64,000 bases of DNA from Drosophila persimilis (lineage: Eukaryota; Arthropoda; Insecta; Diptera; Drosophilidae). The position numbers and the translations under genes were made by a program. Position 1 is the first letter of the stretch. Each line of letters begins with the position of its first letter. Location: assembly GCF_003286085.1 (NCBI RefSeq), contig NW_020825354.1, positions 496,001-560,000 on the forward strand, read 5' to 3'. Below are positions 12,042 through 25,392 of the stretch, one piece after another. The notes under the pieces are model-generated. The model was not told where the DNA came from. It saw nothing but the letters and a program-made list of their open reading frames with translations, and ran no database searches.

Positions 12042-15000
12042 ATGAAGCCATCGGATTTGTTGTTGGTGCTAGAGAAGGTAAGCAAACGCAACAGAAGGTA
12101 CAATACAAAAAAATACCGAAACGAACAACAAAACATCCGGCAGAAAATACTAAAAGCTGTTGGTTTTTTTTTTTTTGGTCACTGCTAAAATTAAAGCAGC
12201 CCAAAGACACCCCCGCACCCTTGCCATCATACCGTAGCACATGACTCGGCGCTACGTACGCATATACATATACTATTACTGTTTGTTTGCCTGTGTGTAT
12301 GCGTACATATGTGTATGTGTGTGTTGTAATGGTGGTATGGCCGTAAAAAGGTCATTATGATACTGAACGCCGACGCAGCACATACATACCGACATACATA
12401 CCAGTGCGTAAGTATGTGTGCGTGTGTGTATGTGTGTGGACTTATGCAAATCCATTTGATAGAAAGAGAGGCAGAGAAACCATGAAGTTAAGAAGAAGCA
12501 GCAGCAGCAGCTCATAGCACAAACACACAGGCTCACAGGGTCACTTGGGCAAATATATACGACATAAAAACAACAAAAACAACCGATGTGGGTGGGTGTG
12601 GATGGATGGGGAGGTGGCTGCATTGTTGGAACAACAACAAAATAGGAAGAAATAGTACAAAAAAAGATATATGTACATACTTTTGATACCCTTTCAGAGA
12701 CAACGTTCCCCCATCCCAGCCATATGGTAAAGATTATCTTTCAAATTGCTCCCATAAATTATACATGTATGATAGGTATTTGATTTGTGTACACTTGTTC
12801 TTAGATTGAAAGAACCTTAAGAAACTGCAGCTGGTTAAAGTACGTATCTAAAATTACTACAGTATAATAAGAGTACTACTAATTAGTCAAAAGTAAAGAC
12901 AAGCGTATGCGTTATATGCAAATGTGTCATATAGTCATAACCTTTAAATCTTATATGGTAACCGAGGTCCAGCATATAAATACATATGTATATAAATGTA
13001 TGTATGGGTTGCACCAAAAATAAGTACATATCTGTGAAAAGTTGCGGTCAGATATATTCCAATTTTAAGGGACTATTTTGGCAAAAATTAGAAAAGCTGG
13101 GAACAGAAATGCATGCGTGGCAAATGTCTGGTAACTAGCATAGTACCCTCTCTGCGAGGGCATACAAAAGAGCAGCAGAGACACACACGCAGACACGCAC
13201 GGCCACATACAGACAGACAGTGGGTGCAAAAGGGATCGTAAATGGAGCATGGACAGGGCCGCAGTGAGGGTATGGTAGGGTTGTGGAGTGGGTCTTACAT
13301 TTTTGGCTTTGCGTTATCTTTATGGCCACTTCTGTCTACCTCCCTACCTCCCCCTTTCCCTCCCTTTACGACCGCAGCTGTAATTGGAGCCGGTGACGGG
13401 AGACGGGAGCCGGATACACGTCCCCAGACCCCTAGAGCTCTAGACCCACAGAGCCAAATCCCACTTACAGAACAGTTAGTGTCCAGCTTATCCCCTAGTG
13501 CACGGGTGCACGAATCAGGGGTGACGAGGCAGAACCAGAGAGAACGAGAGAGAGAGAGAGAGATGGAGGGAGGGAGGGAGAGCTCTATAAATAAAGCATC
13601 TGCTGTTGGGAGGATTAGGTGGAAAAGGGATGCGAACAGAGGCGGAGTTCCATCACTCATACGCCGTGTGGCGGACCAACCTAAAAGTATGCTTCTCAAT
13701 ATGACAATGACTGTCCAAAGTCCGATAAAGGAGTTGGGATACAGATGGATGAAAGCGAATGTGTAAGAATATAAATAGATGAAAACTAGGCGGAAAAAAA
13801 TAATTGATATTATGTAATTACGGAATGGCAAAACCTTAGGAAAAAATCCAATATATAAAATGATTATCCATAAATTGTATAGTATGCGAGATTGGACACA
13901 AGCTACAATCACAAATATGGAATCCCTCATGTTCCAATGTGGAATTTAGTTCAAAAATTGAATTATTGGACTATTAACCCTGAAAGAGACGACTCTAAAA
14001 GGGTTAAGGATATAATATATAAAACATATACCAAAACAGTATGAACATTCAGAAAAGTCTTCAGAAAATCTATAGTTCACAGTTCAGCTAATTTCGACAT
14101 TAACAGCCACATTCCATATAGAGAAAGCCAACATAAATACTTGTAGAATACCTACATTGAACAACAGATAGATATGCATGTACAAATGTAAAATAAGCTA
14201 AAGATATCAAGACAGAACCCACCTCCCAAGCATTCATCTCTTTTAAAGATAAACGGAAAATGGCACGAAATGCTTTCTCCGGTTGCCAGCAATCCTCTTC
14301 TGGGCGGGGCTGGGTGGCTGGTGTTGTATGGTTGTATCGGATGACCTTCTGTGCCAGTTGCTTCTCCAGCAGTGGTTGCTCCTCCCATCCTCTGGGTACA
14401 CTCCCACGCCCACGCCCACGCCGACGCCACCCTGTCCCCTGTTACTTGCGAGCCATTAATAACGACAATTCACTCAAACAAAAAATAGAAAGAGGGTATA
14501 AAAAAGAAATGGGGACGACAAATGTCGCCGCAGCATGCAACTTGTTGGAGCAGAACGGATGGCAGAGCGCAGAGTGCAGAGAAGGAGAGTGCTGCGGTGC
14601 GGTGGGACGGTGGGACGGTTAATGGATATGATTGCTTGTTGCACTCGACTGGGGACAGCATCAGAACTGGGTCTCGGATGAGGCTGGCGCTAGTGCCGGA
14701 ACTGAAAGAACGGGGAGACTGCTCGGGGTCGAAGGGGAGGACTCTCCGGTATGGAGGAGACGGGTACGAGTATGCTTTGATTGCGTCAACGCTGAGGCTG
14801 CTGCTATCGTTGTAGTGGTGGTTGTTGTCCTGGAACAGAGCCAAGTCCCACACTTATCATGGAGGACGATAGGTTGGTATAGGAGGCACTGCGGTTGGCT
14901 TGGCCACCCGTTGAGTTGACATTAAGTTTAGGAAATGAAATTGGCCATTTCAGGAGGCATCGGGGCGGACAACACTCTATTCTCTATGAAAGATTGGATG

Positions 15001-18000
15001 TTGAGTCGAATACTGAGCGATGGTTTAGAGTAGAGTCCTGCATCAACAGGCAACCGATTCGATTCGGTGGGATTCGGTATTCGTTTGGGTCGTTAGCATC
15101 GGATCAGAGTTTCAGCTTTCTCATTAAATCGAATCGATCCCCCAAAACGGAAAGAAGCAGGTTTCGGCCGTTTATTTGTGTCAGTGCAGAAAATTTCGGT
15201 ATTTTTTCTCGCTCACTTTCCATTTGATTTTCTGGTAGAGAGAACGAGAAAGCAACTTACAAGTTTGCTGGTTCTTTGCTTTTCCTTTTGCCTGTAAATC
15301 TTCATTTGTGTGTGTGTGTGTCAAGAACAAGCGTTTTTTTGCTTTACACTGAACGAAATTAGGATCAGATTGGGCAAAATAAAAAAAAACCGAATTTGCA
15401 TAGCCGAAGACACACGAACTTCGTAGAATGTTTTGAGTCATTTGAGAGACTCGGATTCGTAATGTTCGAAAGCGTTATAGAGGCTTCAGGTTGGTTGGAG
15501 GAATAGTAAGTGGGAAATTAAAACCTACAGATAGCCCGATGGCAAGGACACCAGAAACTTGTTGCAAACACTCGCATCGATTGAGTGCAATCTTTTTTCT
15601 GGCTTGGTTTTGCCTCCCATCAGTCATCGGTGGAGGGGGCACTTGAGGGGGCCAGTGGGAGGATGGTGTGATGGGAGAGGTGCCATCAACATCAATGGCA
15701 CTCATCTTTCAGCGCCAGATGTCGTACGGCCTTGCTGGCACTCCACAATTAATTGCTCTCTCTCTGTCCCGTTCGGATTGCAGGTCAAGTTCAGGGTGCC
15801 ATTGCCGCCTGGCGTCAGCTCGACGACGCTTCTGCCGAAGCTCATACGCACCAAGGATGTGAGGCAGCTGCAGGACGGCAATGCACAGCCACAGAAGCCT
15901 AAGCTGACGGTGAGAAATATCTATTCCTGCACATTATTATCCATCCATCGGACATCTGTAACCAACCGATTTACTTGCAGAAATGTCTCAACACTTTGGA
16001 CCTGACCTCGCTCGGCATTGGCTCCTGCTGTGGCACTGGCATGTATCTGGTCGCCGGCATGGTGGCCCAGAAGATAGCCGGACCCGGTGTGATTATTAGT
16101 TTTATTATAGCTGCCATAGCGAGTATTTTCTCAGGTAAGTGATCGATTCGAGTGATATCTGCGTTCATTGTTCAACGTTCTATTCTCCATATATATTTTT
16201 TGATATACATTTGTACTCTTGGACTTAATAGGCGCCTGCTATGCGGAGTTTGGCGTTCGTGTGCCACACACATCCGGCTCGGCCTATATGTATTCATATG
16301 TGGCAGTTGGAGAATTTGTAGCTTTTATAATTGGTTGGAACATGATATTGGAATATCTAATAGGTGAGTGGGATACTTCCTTTGGTCCCCATTGATTCCC
16401 GATAATCCTCTATTCTTCCTATCGATAGGAACAAGTGCCTGTGCCTGTGCTTTAAGTTCTAGCTTCGATTCCCTGACTGGCAATGCCATTGCGCGTACGA
16501 TAAGCGAGTCCATCGGCACGATATTCGGTAACTAGATCCACTGAACCATGCTCTATAAATCTCTCCCCACTCATCTCTTTCCTTTTTCCTTTTTCCTTTT
16601 TCCCCTTTTATATGCGTATGCGTTCAGGCAAACCACCGGACTTTATAGCCTTTGGCATAACGCTCCTCATGACCTGCGTATTGGCGATGGGCGCCAGCAA
16701 GTCGGTCATATTTAACCATTCCCTGAATGCCGTCAATCTGGCCACGTGGGTCTTTGTCATGGCTGCCGGCCTTTTCTATGTGGACACGAAGACGTGGTCG
16801 GAGCATCAGGGCTTCCTGCCCTATGGCTGGAGTGGTGTAAGTACGAGTAAACAATCCCCACTCCCCCATCCCCACCCTTCCTGCATTTATGCATTTCTGC
16901 ATTTCTGCATTCCTTCATGACTGCAACAAAGTAGGTCATTCTTGTACACACTTGATGTTGTTCGGTGATTGAAATTCAATTCAATTCAAGTTTATTGGCT
17001 TTAGAAGGCTTGGATGCATTTACTTTCAAGTTTAAAGAGTCGTTAACTTTACGATCCCTGTCTTAAATTACACAAATACTGGCATCAAATACACTTTTTC
17101 TGATAGGGATTCCAAACACTAGTTTATATATGTTTTTTCAGAGATCAGTTTGCTTGCCTTTGCCCTACATAACTTGAGTTTGTTACAGCTAGTTTTAAAG
17201 AACTTTGCAGTTCCAGAAAGATAATGAATGCAGCTATGTCCTATGTCCAAGATTATAGCTTCAGCTTACCGTCTGAGAACAGGGGGACGGGCAGAGAGAC
17301 AGACTAGCTATGTCTATCCTTTATGGGTTCGGAAACGCTTCCTTCTAGGCGTTACACACATCCACTATAGTCTTTGAGTATAAATATGGGTTTGATATCG
17401 AGGGAAAACCGGTTGTATTACCTATTTGGGTATGATATGATTTGTTGCGGTGATATGATGCCTCCGAAGGAATCCCTCCCTCTAAACAAATAAGTATAAA
17501 CATAATCGAAGGAGTGCCTGCGACTTATTACAATACATAAGTGTACGTATCAATGGATGTGCGATCCGTTTCGCAGGTGTTTTCCGGTGCCGCCACATGT
17601 TTCTATGCATTTATCGGGTTCGACATAATTGCAACAACCGGAGAGGAGGCGCATAATCCGCAGAAGAGCATACCGAAGGCAATAGTGGGCTCCCTGGTTG
17701 TGGTTCTGATTGCCTATGTCAGCGTCAGCCTAGTCCTTACTCTAGTGGGTAAGTACTCCTGCCAGGGGATCCACTAATGAACGTTTAATGAATGTTTCCT
17801 GTACTCCTGTAGTTCCCTATGACCACATCAACACGGGAGCGGCCCTGGTCCAGATGTGGTCGTATGTGAACGCCCCAAAATGCCGGGCGGTGGTGGCCAT
17901 TGGGGCTACGGCTGGCTTGTCCGTGGCAATGTTCGGCTCAATGTTTCCGATGCCGCGCGTCATTTATGCCATGGCCCAGGATGGACTGATTTTCAGGTGC

Positions 18001-19820
18001 GTATCCAAAAGGTCTTTCTGGGGAGACAGAACAGAATTAATGTGGGATATCCTCACTGCATTTCAGGCAACTCTCACAGCTGTGGCAGCGCACCAATGTG
18101 CCCGGTCTGGCCACTATTGGCAGTGGAGTGGCTGCGGCCCTGGTCGCCCTCACCATTCGCCTGGAGATTCTCGTTGAGATGATGTCCATCGGCACCCTGC
18201 TGGCGTATACCCTGGTCTCGACCTGTGTCCTGGTGCTGCGCTACCAGCCGCACAGCACCTCGTTGGTGGAGCTGTTGCCGGCACAGCTGCGGACTCCGGT
18301 GGCCCCGGGTACGGCCAGCGATTCGCATGCGACGCCCGCCGAGGTGCTGGAGGTGCCCAATAAGCTGACCATCAAGCGGGTGACGCGCGGCATGTCCGAC
18401 TCGGATGACTCGTTCATCGACGACAGCCCCGAGGGCTATCTGGGGGGGCGGGACGACCAGTTCCTGGTGTCGGATCGCTCCGAGAACAAGTTCTATGGCA
18501 GCGTACATGGGGCACCCACCGGACCCACCGGCCAGGCCACTGCCTTCGACACGATGGGCCTGAACTTCATCACGCGGAAGATCCACGACTATGCCTACCT
18601 GTGCCCCGGCTTCTTTCCCTGGATCAATCCCGGCCAGGCCACCACCGATAGTGGTACGTAATTTGTGATTTGACTGTGATTAGGTTCTAATCGATGGCGA
18701 TACAGATTCCAAATTGAAATTTAAATGGAAAATTTACTCTTTTGCTTTTGCTTTTCCAATCCAATCCAATCCAAACGAAACGAAACAAAACCACCACCAG
18801 GCATGTATGTCACGAAACTAGTTGGAATCATGTTCGGTCTCATATTCTTCTTGGATTTGTTCGCGGCCATTGGGTGGTCCGGTGGGCTAGCCGCCTTCAT
18901 TTATTTCGTTTTGTTTATCGGCATATTTGTGATATTATTGATTATATCGAGACAACCGCAGAATAGGTAAAGCAGCAAGTATACGGATGACTTATCCTCC
19001 TCCTCCTCCTTCAACTCCTGAGACCATACTATACTTAATCCCCACAATCTTCCGCTCTCTCTCTTTTTCCCTCTCTCTATCCCTCTCTCTCTCTCTCTCT
19101 CTGGCAGATATGCACTGGCCTTTCTAACGCCCGGACTACCCTTCATACCAGCCATCGCGATCACCGTAAACATATATCTGATATTCAAGCTAAGCATCCT
19201 GACCCTGGTCCGGTTTACCGTCTGGATGTCCCTCGGCCTTATCATGTACTTCTATTACGGAATCACGCACAGCAGCATGGAGCAGGCCAGCGATGATCTC
19301 GAGTTGCATGTGGACAAGGACTATGTAAGTTGGAGCCCGGCTAATCGAACCCAATAATCCGCATTCATATATTCGTAGAGCAAAAACGTTGAGGAGAAGG
19401 CTGTCTGGGATCAGCAATCGTATAATCAAACCCACGAGCCTGTCTGGGCCAGCAAGGAGGTGAAGCAGCCATCGAGTAAGGGATCCGCTTTCATGATAAA
19501 ATATATATATACTAGGTACTAATATCTGTTACACAGAGCAACGCTACAACTACGGAAAGTCTTCGTCGTCTGCTCAGAGCAGCTCCAGCTCCAAAAATGC
19601 CCAAGGCAATGTGGCGACAAAGCCCCTAGGCCCAGGCCGCAGCTCGACGGGCACACGGCCAGTGGCGCCATCGCCATCGCCGCACACAGGCGCGGGTCAG
19701 GCGAAGGGATCTGGACCGGGAACGGGAACGGGAAAGGGAGGACCGCCCATGGAGCGTCAATATACCGGGCAGTTTAGCATGTTTGTGGACGAGGGTCAAT
19801 TCCCGTCGTGGGAGGACTAA
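12042..19820 (+). CDS. Cationic amino acid transporter (SLC7 CAT family), 13 exons, 820 aa
   Basis: Plasma-membrane carrier of the CAT branch of the amino acid/polyamine/organocation family, expected to import Arg, Lys or ornithine. Exons: 12042-12077, 15784-15909, 15981-16134, 16232-16363, 16429-16527, 16628-16836, 17577-17748, 17813-17996, 18067-18653, 18801-18966, 19108-19324, 19379-19475, 19537-19820. All junctions are GT..AG and stay in phase, and the total is a multiple of three. The first transmembrane segment carries [19 protein letters not shown]; later parts include [29 protein letters not shown] and [19 protein letters not shown], all classic CAT blocks. An acidic/serine loop ([13 protein letters not shown]) separates helix groups, and a Ser/Gly-rich cytoplasmic tail ends in WED. 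The protein is longer than typical mammalian CATs (about 620-660 aa) because of this loop and tail. The 12-residue first coding exon is inferred from its phase-0 donor; exons 2-13 are secure. It resembles D. melanogaster CAT genes such as CG7255/CG5535, but I cannot assign one. Confidence 0.93.
12078..15783 (+). other. Intron 1 of the transporter
   Basis: Begins gtaagc and ends cag at 15,783. No supported coding exon inside. Contains GA microsatellites (13,545-13,562), CT- and GT-rich stretches and AT-rich DNA. Confidence 0.7.
17279..17390 (-). mobile_element. DINE-1/SGM-like fragment in transporter intron 6
   Basis: Read in reverse complement, this piece aligns with the left part of the larger element at 25,393: it shares the gtgtgtaacg, cgtttccgaacccataaag and ctgtctctctgcccgtccc blocks. 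It is truncated and diverged, with an internal deletion. It lies inside an unusually long (740 bp) intron of the transporter. Confidence 0.7.
19081..19102 (+). repeat. (CT)n tract next to intron 10 acceptor
   Basis: Long CT microsatellite immediately before the exon 11 acceptor (ggcag, exon from 19,108). It doubles as the polypyrimidine tract, so repeat-length changes could affect splicing. Confidence 0.8.
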
Positions 19821-20213
19821 GCTGCAAAGAGCAAAGCCCAAGCCCAACTGGAATACATGCCCCCTCCCTTATAGTCTCATTTCCTTTTCCCGATCTCCCC
19901 CATCCCCCCAATCCTCTGTTGATATCCTTTGATGTGTAACCAGCCCAGTAAGGCCCAATCCCAAGCCCCCGGTTCGAATCGGATAGTCCTGGCAAACTGG
20001 GCCGCTCTTCAAGGCGTCGATCTGTGATCGTAGCCGTGTACGCTTGGGTGTCCAGAACGGATCCAGTCCCAGGTAGAGCTCACTCAACTTGTATATACAA
20101 TTAGAGATCTTAAGTTTACCGAAATATGTATACACATGTTACGGTTATGCGAGACGAGCGAGCGTTTAGCGCAACCGCCGTTATACACTTATACCATATA
20201 CAACATATTATAC

Positions 20214-20330
20214 ATACTCTATATATATACCTATATACGAGTATATACATATATATATATGTATATATATATATACTAGCATATACATACCTATATATAT
20301 ATATACCAATGCATATATATACATACATAG
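20214..20330. repeat. TA-rich low-complexity block
   Basis: Repeated TATATA and TATACATA motifs with many short self-complementary segments. It probably lies within the transporter 3' UTR. Confidence 0.8.
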
Positions 20331-20583
20331 ATTGGTTATTAGTCGAACAGCAAAAAGTTACAGTGCAAAGTTATCAAACAAAATCCTGTATTCTGTATCA
20401 CACATCCTACGAGTACATATACTACCGATATCGATAGCGCCCTCCCTATTGTGCTCAGCTTCGATTGGCGAGCGTTTTGGGTGACGCTGGTCAATCGGCA
20501 TTCAGCACAAGGGACAAAGAGAGCGCAAAACCCTGGACACCCTGGACCCTGGTCACAGGGAGAAGAAAGCAAAACTGTTCGTT

Positions 20584-20589
20584 AATAAA
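20584..20589 (+). terminator. Candidate poly(A) signal AATAAA
   Basis: First canonical hexamer downstream of the transporter stop, followed within 60 bases by GT-rich sequence (gtaagtgtggggtgtgtgtg), the usual downstream element. Confidence 0.5.
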
Positions 20590-20600
20590 AATACAAAAAT

Positions 20601-23600
20601 ATGATAAAAACACCTCTGTGGGTAAGTGTGGGGTGTGTGTGAGAGTGCGGGTGTGCACACCTGTACATTTTATACACTTAATATCATCGCACGCACACAC
20701 ACACACACACACCACACACATGAATAGAGTTTAAGCTTATGGAAAGACCGATCCTCAGAGCAGATCAGATCACGGAAGACTTTTCCTACCCCCAAATGAT
20801 AGGTATCTTATCTAACCCATGACCGAAGCGATCTCTGCATAAGCTTACGATCCACTTAGGATCCACACACAGACACTGGAACACGCACAACTCACACACA
20901 CGCACACACGCGCACAAAGACACAGACACAATTCTTATGTATTTATGATTATATTGTTGTTAAAATATTTGTGCTATATGCTACGAGTACGCTATGCATT
21001 TTGTATGACGTTTGACATTTTTACATTTGAAATTTGACATTTTTGATGTATGAATACCCCCTACAGTACAGTACAGTACAGTACAGTACTCTCTCCCCAT
21101 CTCAATCTATCGACAATGTTATTGTTTCTTGATTCTAGAGGCTCGCGCTAAGCTAAACCACACATTTTAAAGCGGCATTTCGCATTTGTTGTAATTCAAT
21201 AATTCATTTTTCCTAACGAATACCAAAAAACAAAACCAAAAAAATAAATTAAAAAAACCAAAGAAAACTAAATAAATATACAAACATATTTATGAGGAAT
21301 ACAGTATAAAAACAAAACAAAACAAAAAAAAAAACCAAAACATAAAATGAAGAATACCAACAATTTGTACTTATCGAAAAGAAAACTACTCAAAACCTAT
21401 ACCAAAATCATAAATACAAAAATTGATGTACTATAAACGAAACGGAGGCGAAAACCAAAATGACAAAAAGAAAAGATGACAAATATTATTAAAAAAGCAT
21501 ACTTTTTTCCACTTTATATACTATGTACCAGCAAAAGCATACATATATAACTAACTATTTTTAACTAAATTTCAAAAGCATATGGGAAAATGAAAAAAAA
21601 AACAAAAACGAAAACAAAATTTTTAAGAATATTAATATTTCTCGTTACTTGTGTTTTTTATTCTTTTTGTATTTCACAACTATGTACATACACAAGCCTT
21701 ACACACACACACACACACAAACAGGCAGACAGACACACAAAGAAAAAAAAAATTATCAAGAAAATTAAAAAAAAGAAAAAGCAAAGATTTCAGCAGAATT
21801 ACTATACCTAGGGCCCTGAAGGGCCCCCCACAACAGGAGACAGAGCGAATATTTTATACAACAAAAAATACTTCTAAGAGATTCAACAGCTTTGATTGTA
21901 TTTTTTTATTCTTTTTTTTTTTTTGATTATCCTCTGTCCATTACATTTCGAGTGCCAAAGCAATGCACATAATCGTGTAGCACCTCCACAGAATAGCAAA
22001 CGAGAACCGATCCAATCAGCACACTTTCAAACATTCTCGTTTTCGAAAAATGATCTTTCTGGACCAACTAATTAAGATATAGAGCCACACCACACAAGTG
22101 GTCCCGAAGTAAATATGATTTGTACTTACTATTCGTATTCGTATTCGTACTTGTACTCGTATGATTTCCATCATTCCTAATTGGTTCGAGAATTGAGGCA
22201 GAAAACGATTTGTACATACGCAACTATTCGTACTCAAGCAAACCAGCAAACAAACAGATAGACATGGAAAATTGATTACTATATACATACATATTGCATA
22301 TACATACAACATACATACATAGAATATATATTTTTATGAAAGTAAACACCAAAACAAGCAATTAAGGAGAAATTCAACTCAGAAGCTAAAGGCAAACAAA
22401 GGCAAAGCAAATGCAAGAACAAAAGAAAAAGAATAACATATCCTACAACACAACAGCTTAAAGTTGATAATAAACTAAAATCTAACAAATCGAGCTCCGA
22501 TAACGGGTTTTGCGATTAGCGATTAGCGATCACCGATTACCGATTACAATTTTGATTACGACAGCGTAGACTGGAACAAATTGCTAAAACAAACTGTTAG
22601 TTGTGAAAACTACTGGGTCACAAGATGAAAATTTGCAACTCAACTTCAGAATCGGTACTCAGTGATAGCCAATAGCCGATAGCTGATCCACGCTGCTCGA
22701 CTGTCCGGTGTCGTCGGGCGAAAAGATCACACGCAACGTACTACTACTACTACTATTGCAATATACATACATACATACATACATACTCGTATGTATGGCA
22801 ACAGGTAAAATGCAATCCAATAACTGCAGGCTGAAACAGTTTGCTCTTCCACCTTTCGGTTCTTTCGGTACCACCAAGTTAAGATAACTGTTATGGGAAT
22901 ATGATAGTTTATAATAGATTTTCTACAGTTCCAATTTGAAGTGAATAAAAAACCAAAAAACCTACAATTAAAATACGGATAATCGTTAAATATGTATACA
23001 TATGTATAATGATGAATGAAACAAAACCAAAGAAAACAAAACCAAAAACGAAAAGCTTCCGTTACCAAAACGTATGCATTTTACTAATACATATTATTTT
23101 TATGCCCGTCTCGTACCTTTTTGATCTATCGAAAGAAAAAAAAAACCGTAGGAAAAGTCAGGGAACATTTACGAGTACACTCTACACACTGTCTATGCTC
23201 ACTGTAACTGTAACTGTAACGTAACTGTAATTGTACTATTTGTTATAGCTATAAACGGAACGAAAATCAGAATCAGAATCAGTATCAGAATTAGGATCAG
23301 GATCAGGTAAACCGACGAGACGAAGCACAGAGGCATCAAAAATAAGACAGCAATAAGAGGAACAGCAATAGCAAAGAATACAAATTCCAATGCCGAAACC
23401 CTAAAATTAACAGAAGAGCCAAGCATAAATAAGTAGTACTGAACAAGAAAAATACCACATTTGATTGATTGCATCAGACGATTATTTCATTAGTTGATTG
23501 ATTGATTTATTTCCCAGATGAATATAACGTACCTAAGTTTTTGTTTATTTCATAAGACTGAATTACTGGAATATGATTTATTTGAAATGTGTATATAATT

Positions 23601-24390
23601 AAGGGCTAATAGCGAAACTTTACAACTTTTAATAATGGAGCATCCAAATTTTTGAAATTATTCTGTACTTATTTATCAAAAAAGAAAAAGCAAAACAAAA
23701 ATAAGAGAAAACAAGGCGAAGAAAGCGCGTAAAAAGGTTGAACTCTTGTCGAGAGCGAAAGAAGTTAAAATACAACTATTAATATATTATACATATATAC
23801 GGGAAAGTCCCAAAACGATGATATATATACATATATATATTTCAATGGATCGGTAACACAAAACAAAGTGAAAATGGGGTTAAAATATATGAAAAAAACA
23901 AACATTTTTTATTCAAATACTACTCTTGATTTGTTTTATGTGTTAATAACTTATTAAAAGATATTTCTTGAGAATATTAAAAGAATTAAAATATAAAAAT
24001 TGTTAGGATATTCAAACGTGGCTGATACTGGTGTTTTCTTTTATGCCTGGGGTATTTGAAAAATAGCGAACAAAACGGGCCGCCGCAAATAATATCATAC
24101 GTAACGAAAATCGAAAATTTTATTGAACTGAGTCTGTTATGATTCACCTGTTTGACGCCCCTGCTAGCTCATTATATACTTTTCTGACGTTGGAATTGAG
24201 TTGAAGGTATGTTTACGGTATGTATATATAGAATATTATAGAATACATCATCAACATATTAATTTAATTCTAAACGGTATATATATTAAAGAACATAGGG
24301 TATAGAAACTTCCACACGCAGGTTTTTTTTTAATTTCCGTTCTCTCAAAGCGTGCTTCACTGAATAAAACTTTCTTAAATTTATGCCATT
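20601..24390. other. AT-rich intergenic DNA
   Basis: A-rich, low-complexity sequence with ACAGT repeats (21,063-21,089), a CTA triplet run (22,741-22,755), a CATA run (22,762-22,785) and many A homopolymers. No promoter or coding exon supported. Confidence 0.5.
21063..21089. repeat. (ACAGT)n pentamer repeat
   Basis: Five perfect tandem copies of ACAGT. Confidence 0.95.
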
Positions 24391-24500
24391 TTGGCGCGCA
24401 GCACTATGTTCCAGTCGATAGTATCGATAGCCGATATATTAAGCGGTATATTAAGCAATTTTTCGGTATATTACGGCATATTTAAGATGGTAACACTTTC
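24391..24500 (+). promoter_or_regulatory. Housekeeping-type promoter module before the hAT ORF
   Basis: In order: a Motif 7-like CGCAGCACTAT (24,398-24,408), an exact DRE TATCGATA (24,422-24,429), a Motif 6-like TTCGGTATATTA (about 24,461-24,472) and a Motif 1-like TGGTAACACT with one mismatch (24,488-24,497). These are the motifs of TATA-less, broadly expressed fly promoters. They sit 65-170 bp before the ATG at 24,565. About 44 bp of the module (24,391-24,434) recurs in direct orientation at 27,629. Confidence 0.6.
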
Positions 24501-25392
24501 CACACATTTTCGAGAAGCCATTAAGTTAGGGAACTCCCGCCATTAACAACAGCTATACAAAATAATGAGCAAAGATTTTAAACAAAAGTACAGACAGTAG
24601 TGGGAGTCTCAACCCGATACAAAGACATGGCTCTGCAGAAGTAAAAATGCAGTCGATGCTCATTGCAAGGCTTGCAATGTTGATATTTTGAGTCGAATAG
24701 CATCAATTAGACAGCACGCTGCCACACACAAACATAAGGAGAAAATTAAGTTCTTGTTTGGCCAATCTAAGGTATATTCAAACTTTTTTTTTGTATTCGC
24801 TATGTTAATACTTGTATAAGCGGTTTTCAATTATACATTGATTCGTTTGTGGAGGATACAAGCAAAAATGTTGCGACTAGAGTGAGAAGAGCTGAATTGA
24901 TGTTTGTTGCTGCTGCAGCAGAGCACAACATACCGTTCCGGGCAATGGATCATCTTCGCAATGTCATCAAAAACACATTTCCTGACAGTGACATTGGGCA
25001 AGGCTTTGCTTGCAAACGGACCAAGTCGGCATCTTTGGCTTACAATGTGATGGCACCTGCTGCAAAGGAAACACTGAGGATTGAGGTTATTAAGAGCGTG
25101 TGCCCAGCTGGAAAAACCATGTTTTCGATCATCATCGACGAGTATACGGATGTGACATGTACTAAGGTACTGTAATGTTCTTCGACACGGATGTTCAAAC
25201 TAAGTACTTATTTTCGATTGATTTGGATGGCGAGAAAGCAGAGGACTTATTCCAAGCTTTGGATAAGGGACTTCAGGAATTTGGGTTCAGCATGGAGAAC
25301 ATTATAGGATTTGCAGCTGACACCACAAATGAAATTCGCTGTTGTCTCTGCATTCTTGTATTGCACGTATGATTGAGCAGTGGGATGCTCTT

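Larger units (their letters stand above)
19821..20600 (+). other. 3' UTR of the transporter
   Basis: Follows the TAA at 19,818-19,820. The first good poly(A) signal AATAAA is at 20,584-20,589; further AATAAA copies near 21,243, 21,270 and 22,465 could give longer forms. It contains a long TA-rich stretch at 20,214-20,330. Confidence 0.5.

Noticed and set aside
19971..19981. Box B-like ggttcgaatcg after the transporter stop
   Set aside because: No box A or cloverleaf upstream; lies in the 3' UTR.
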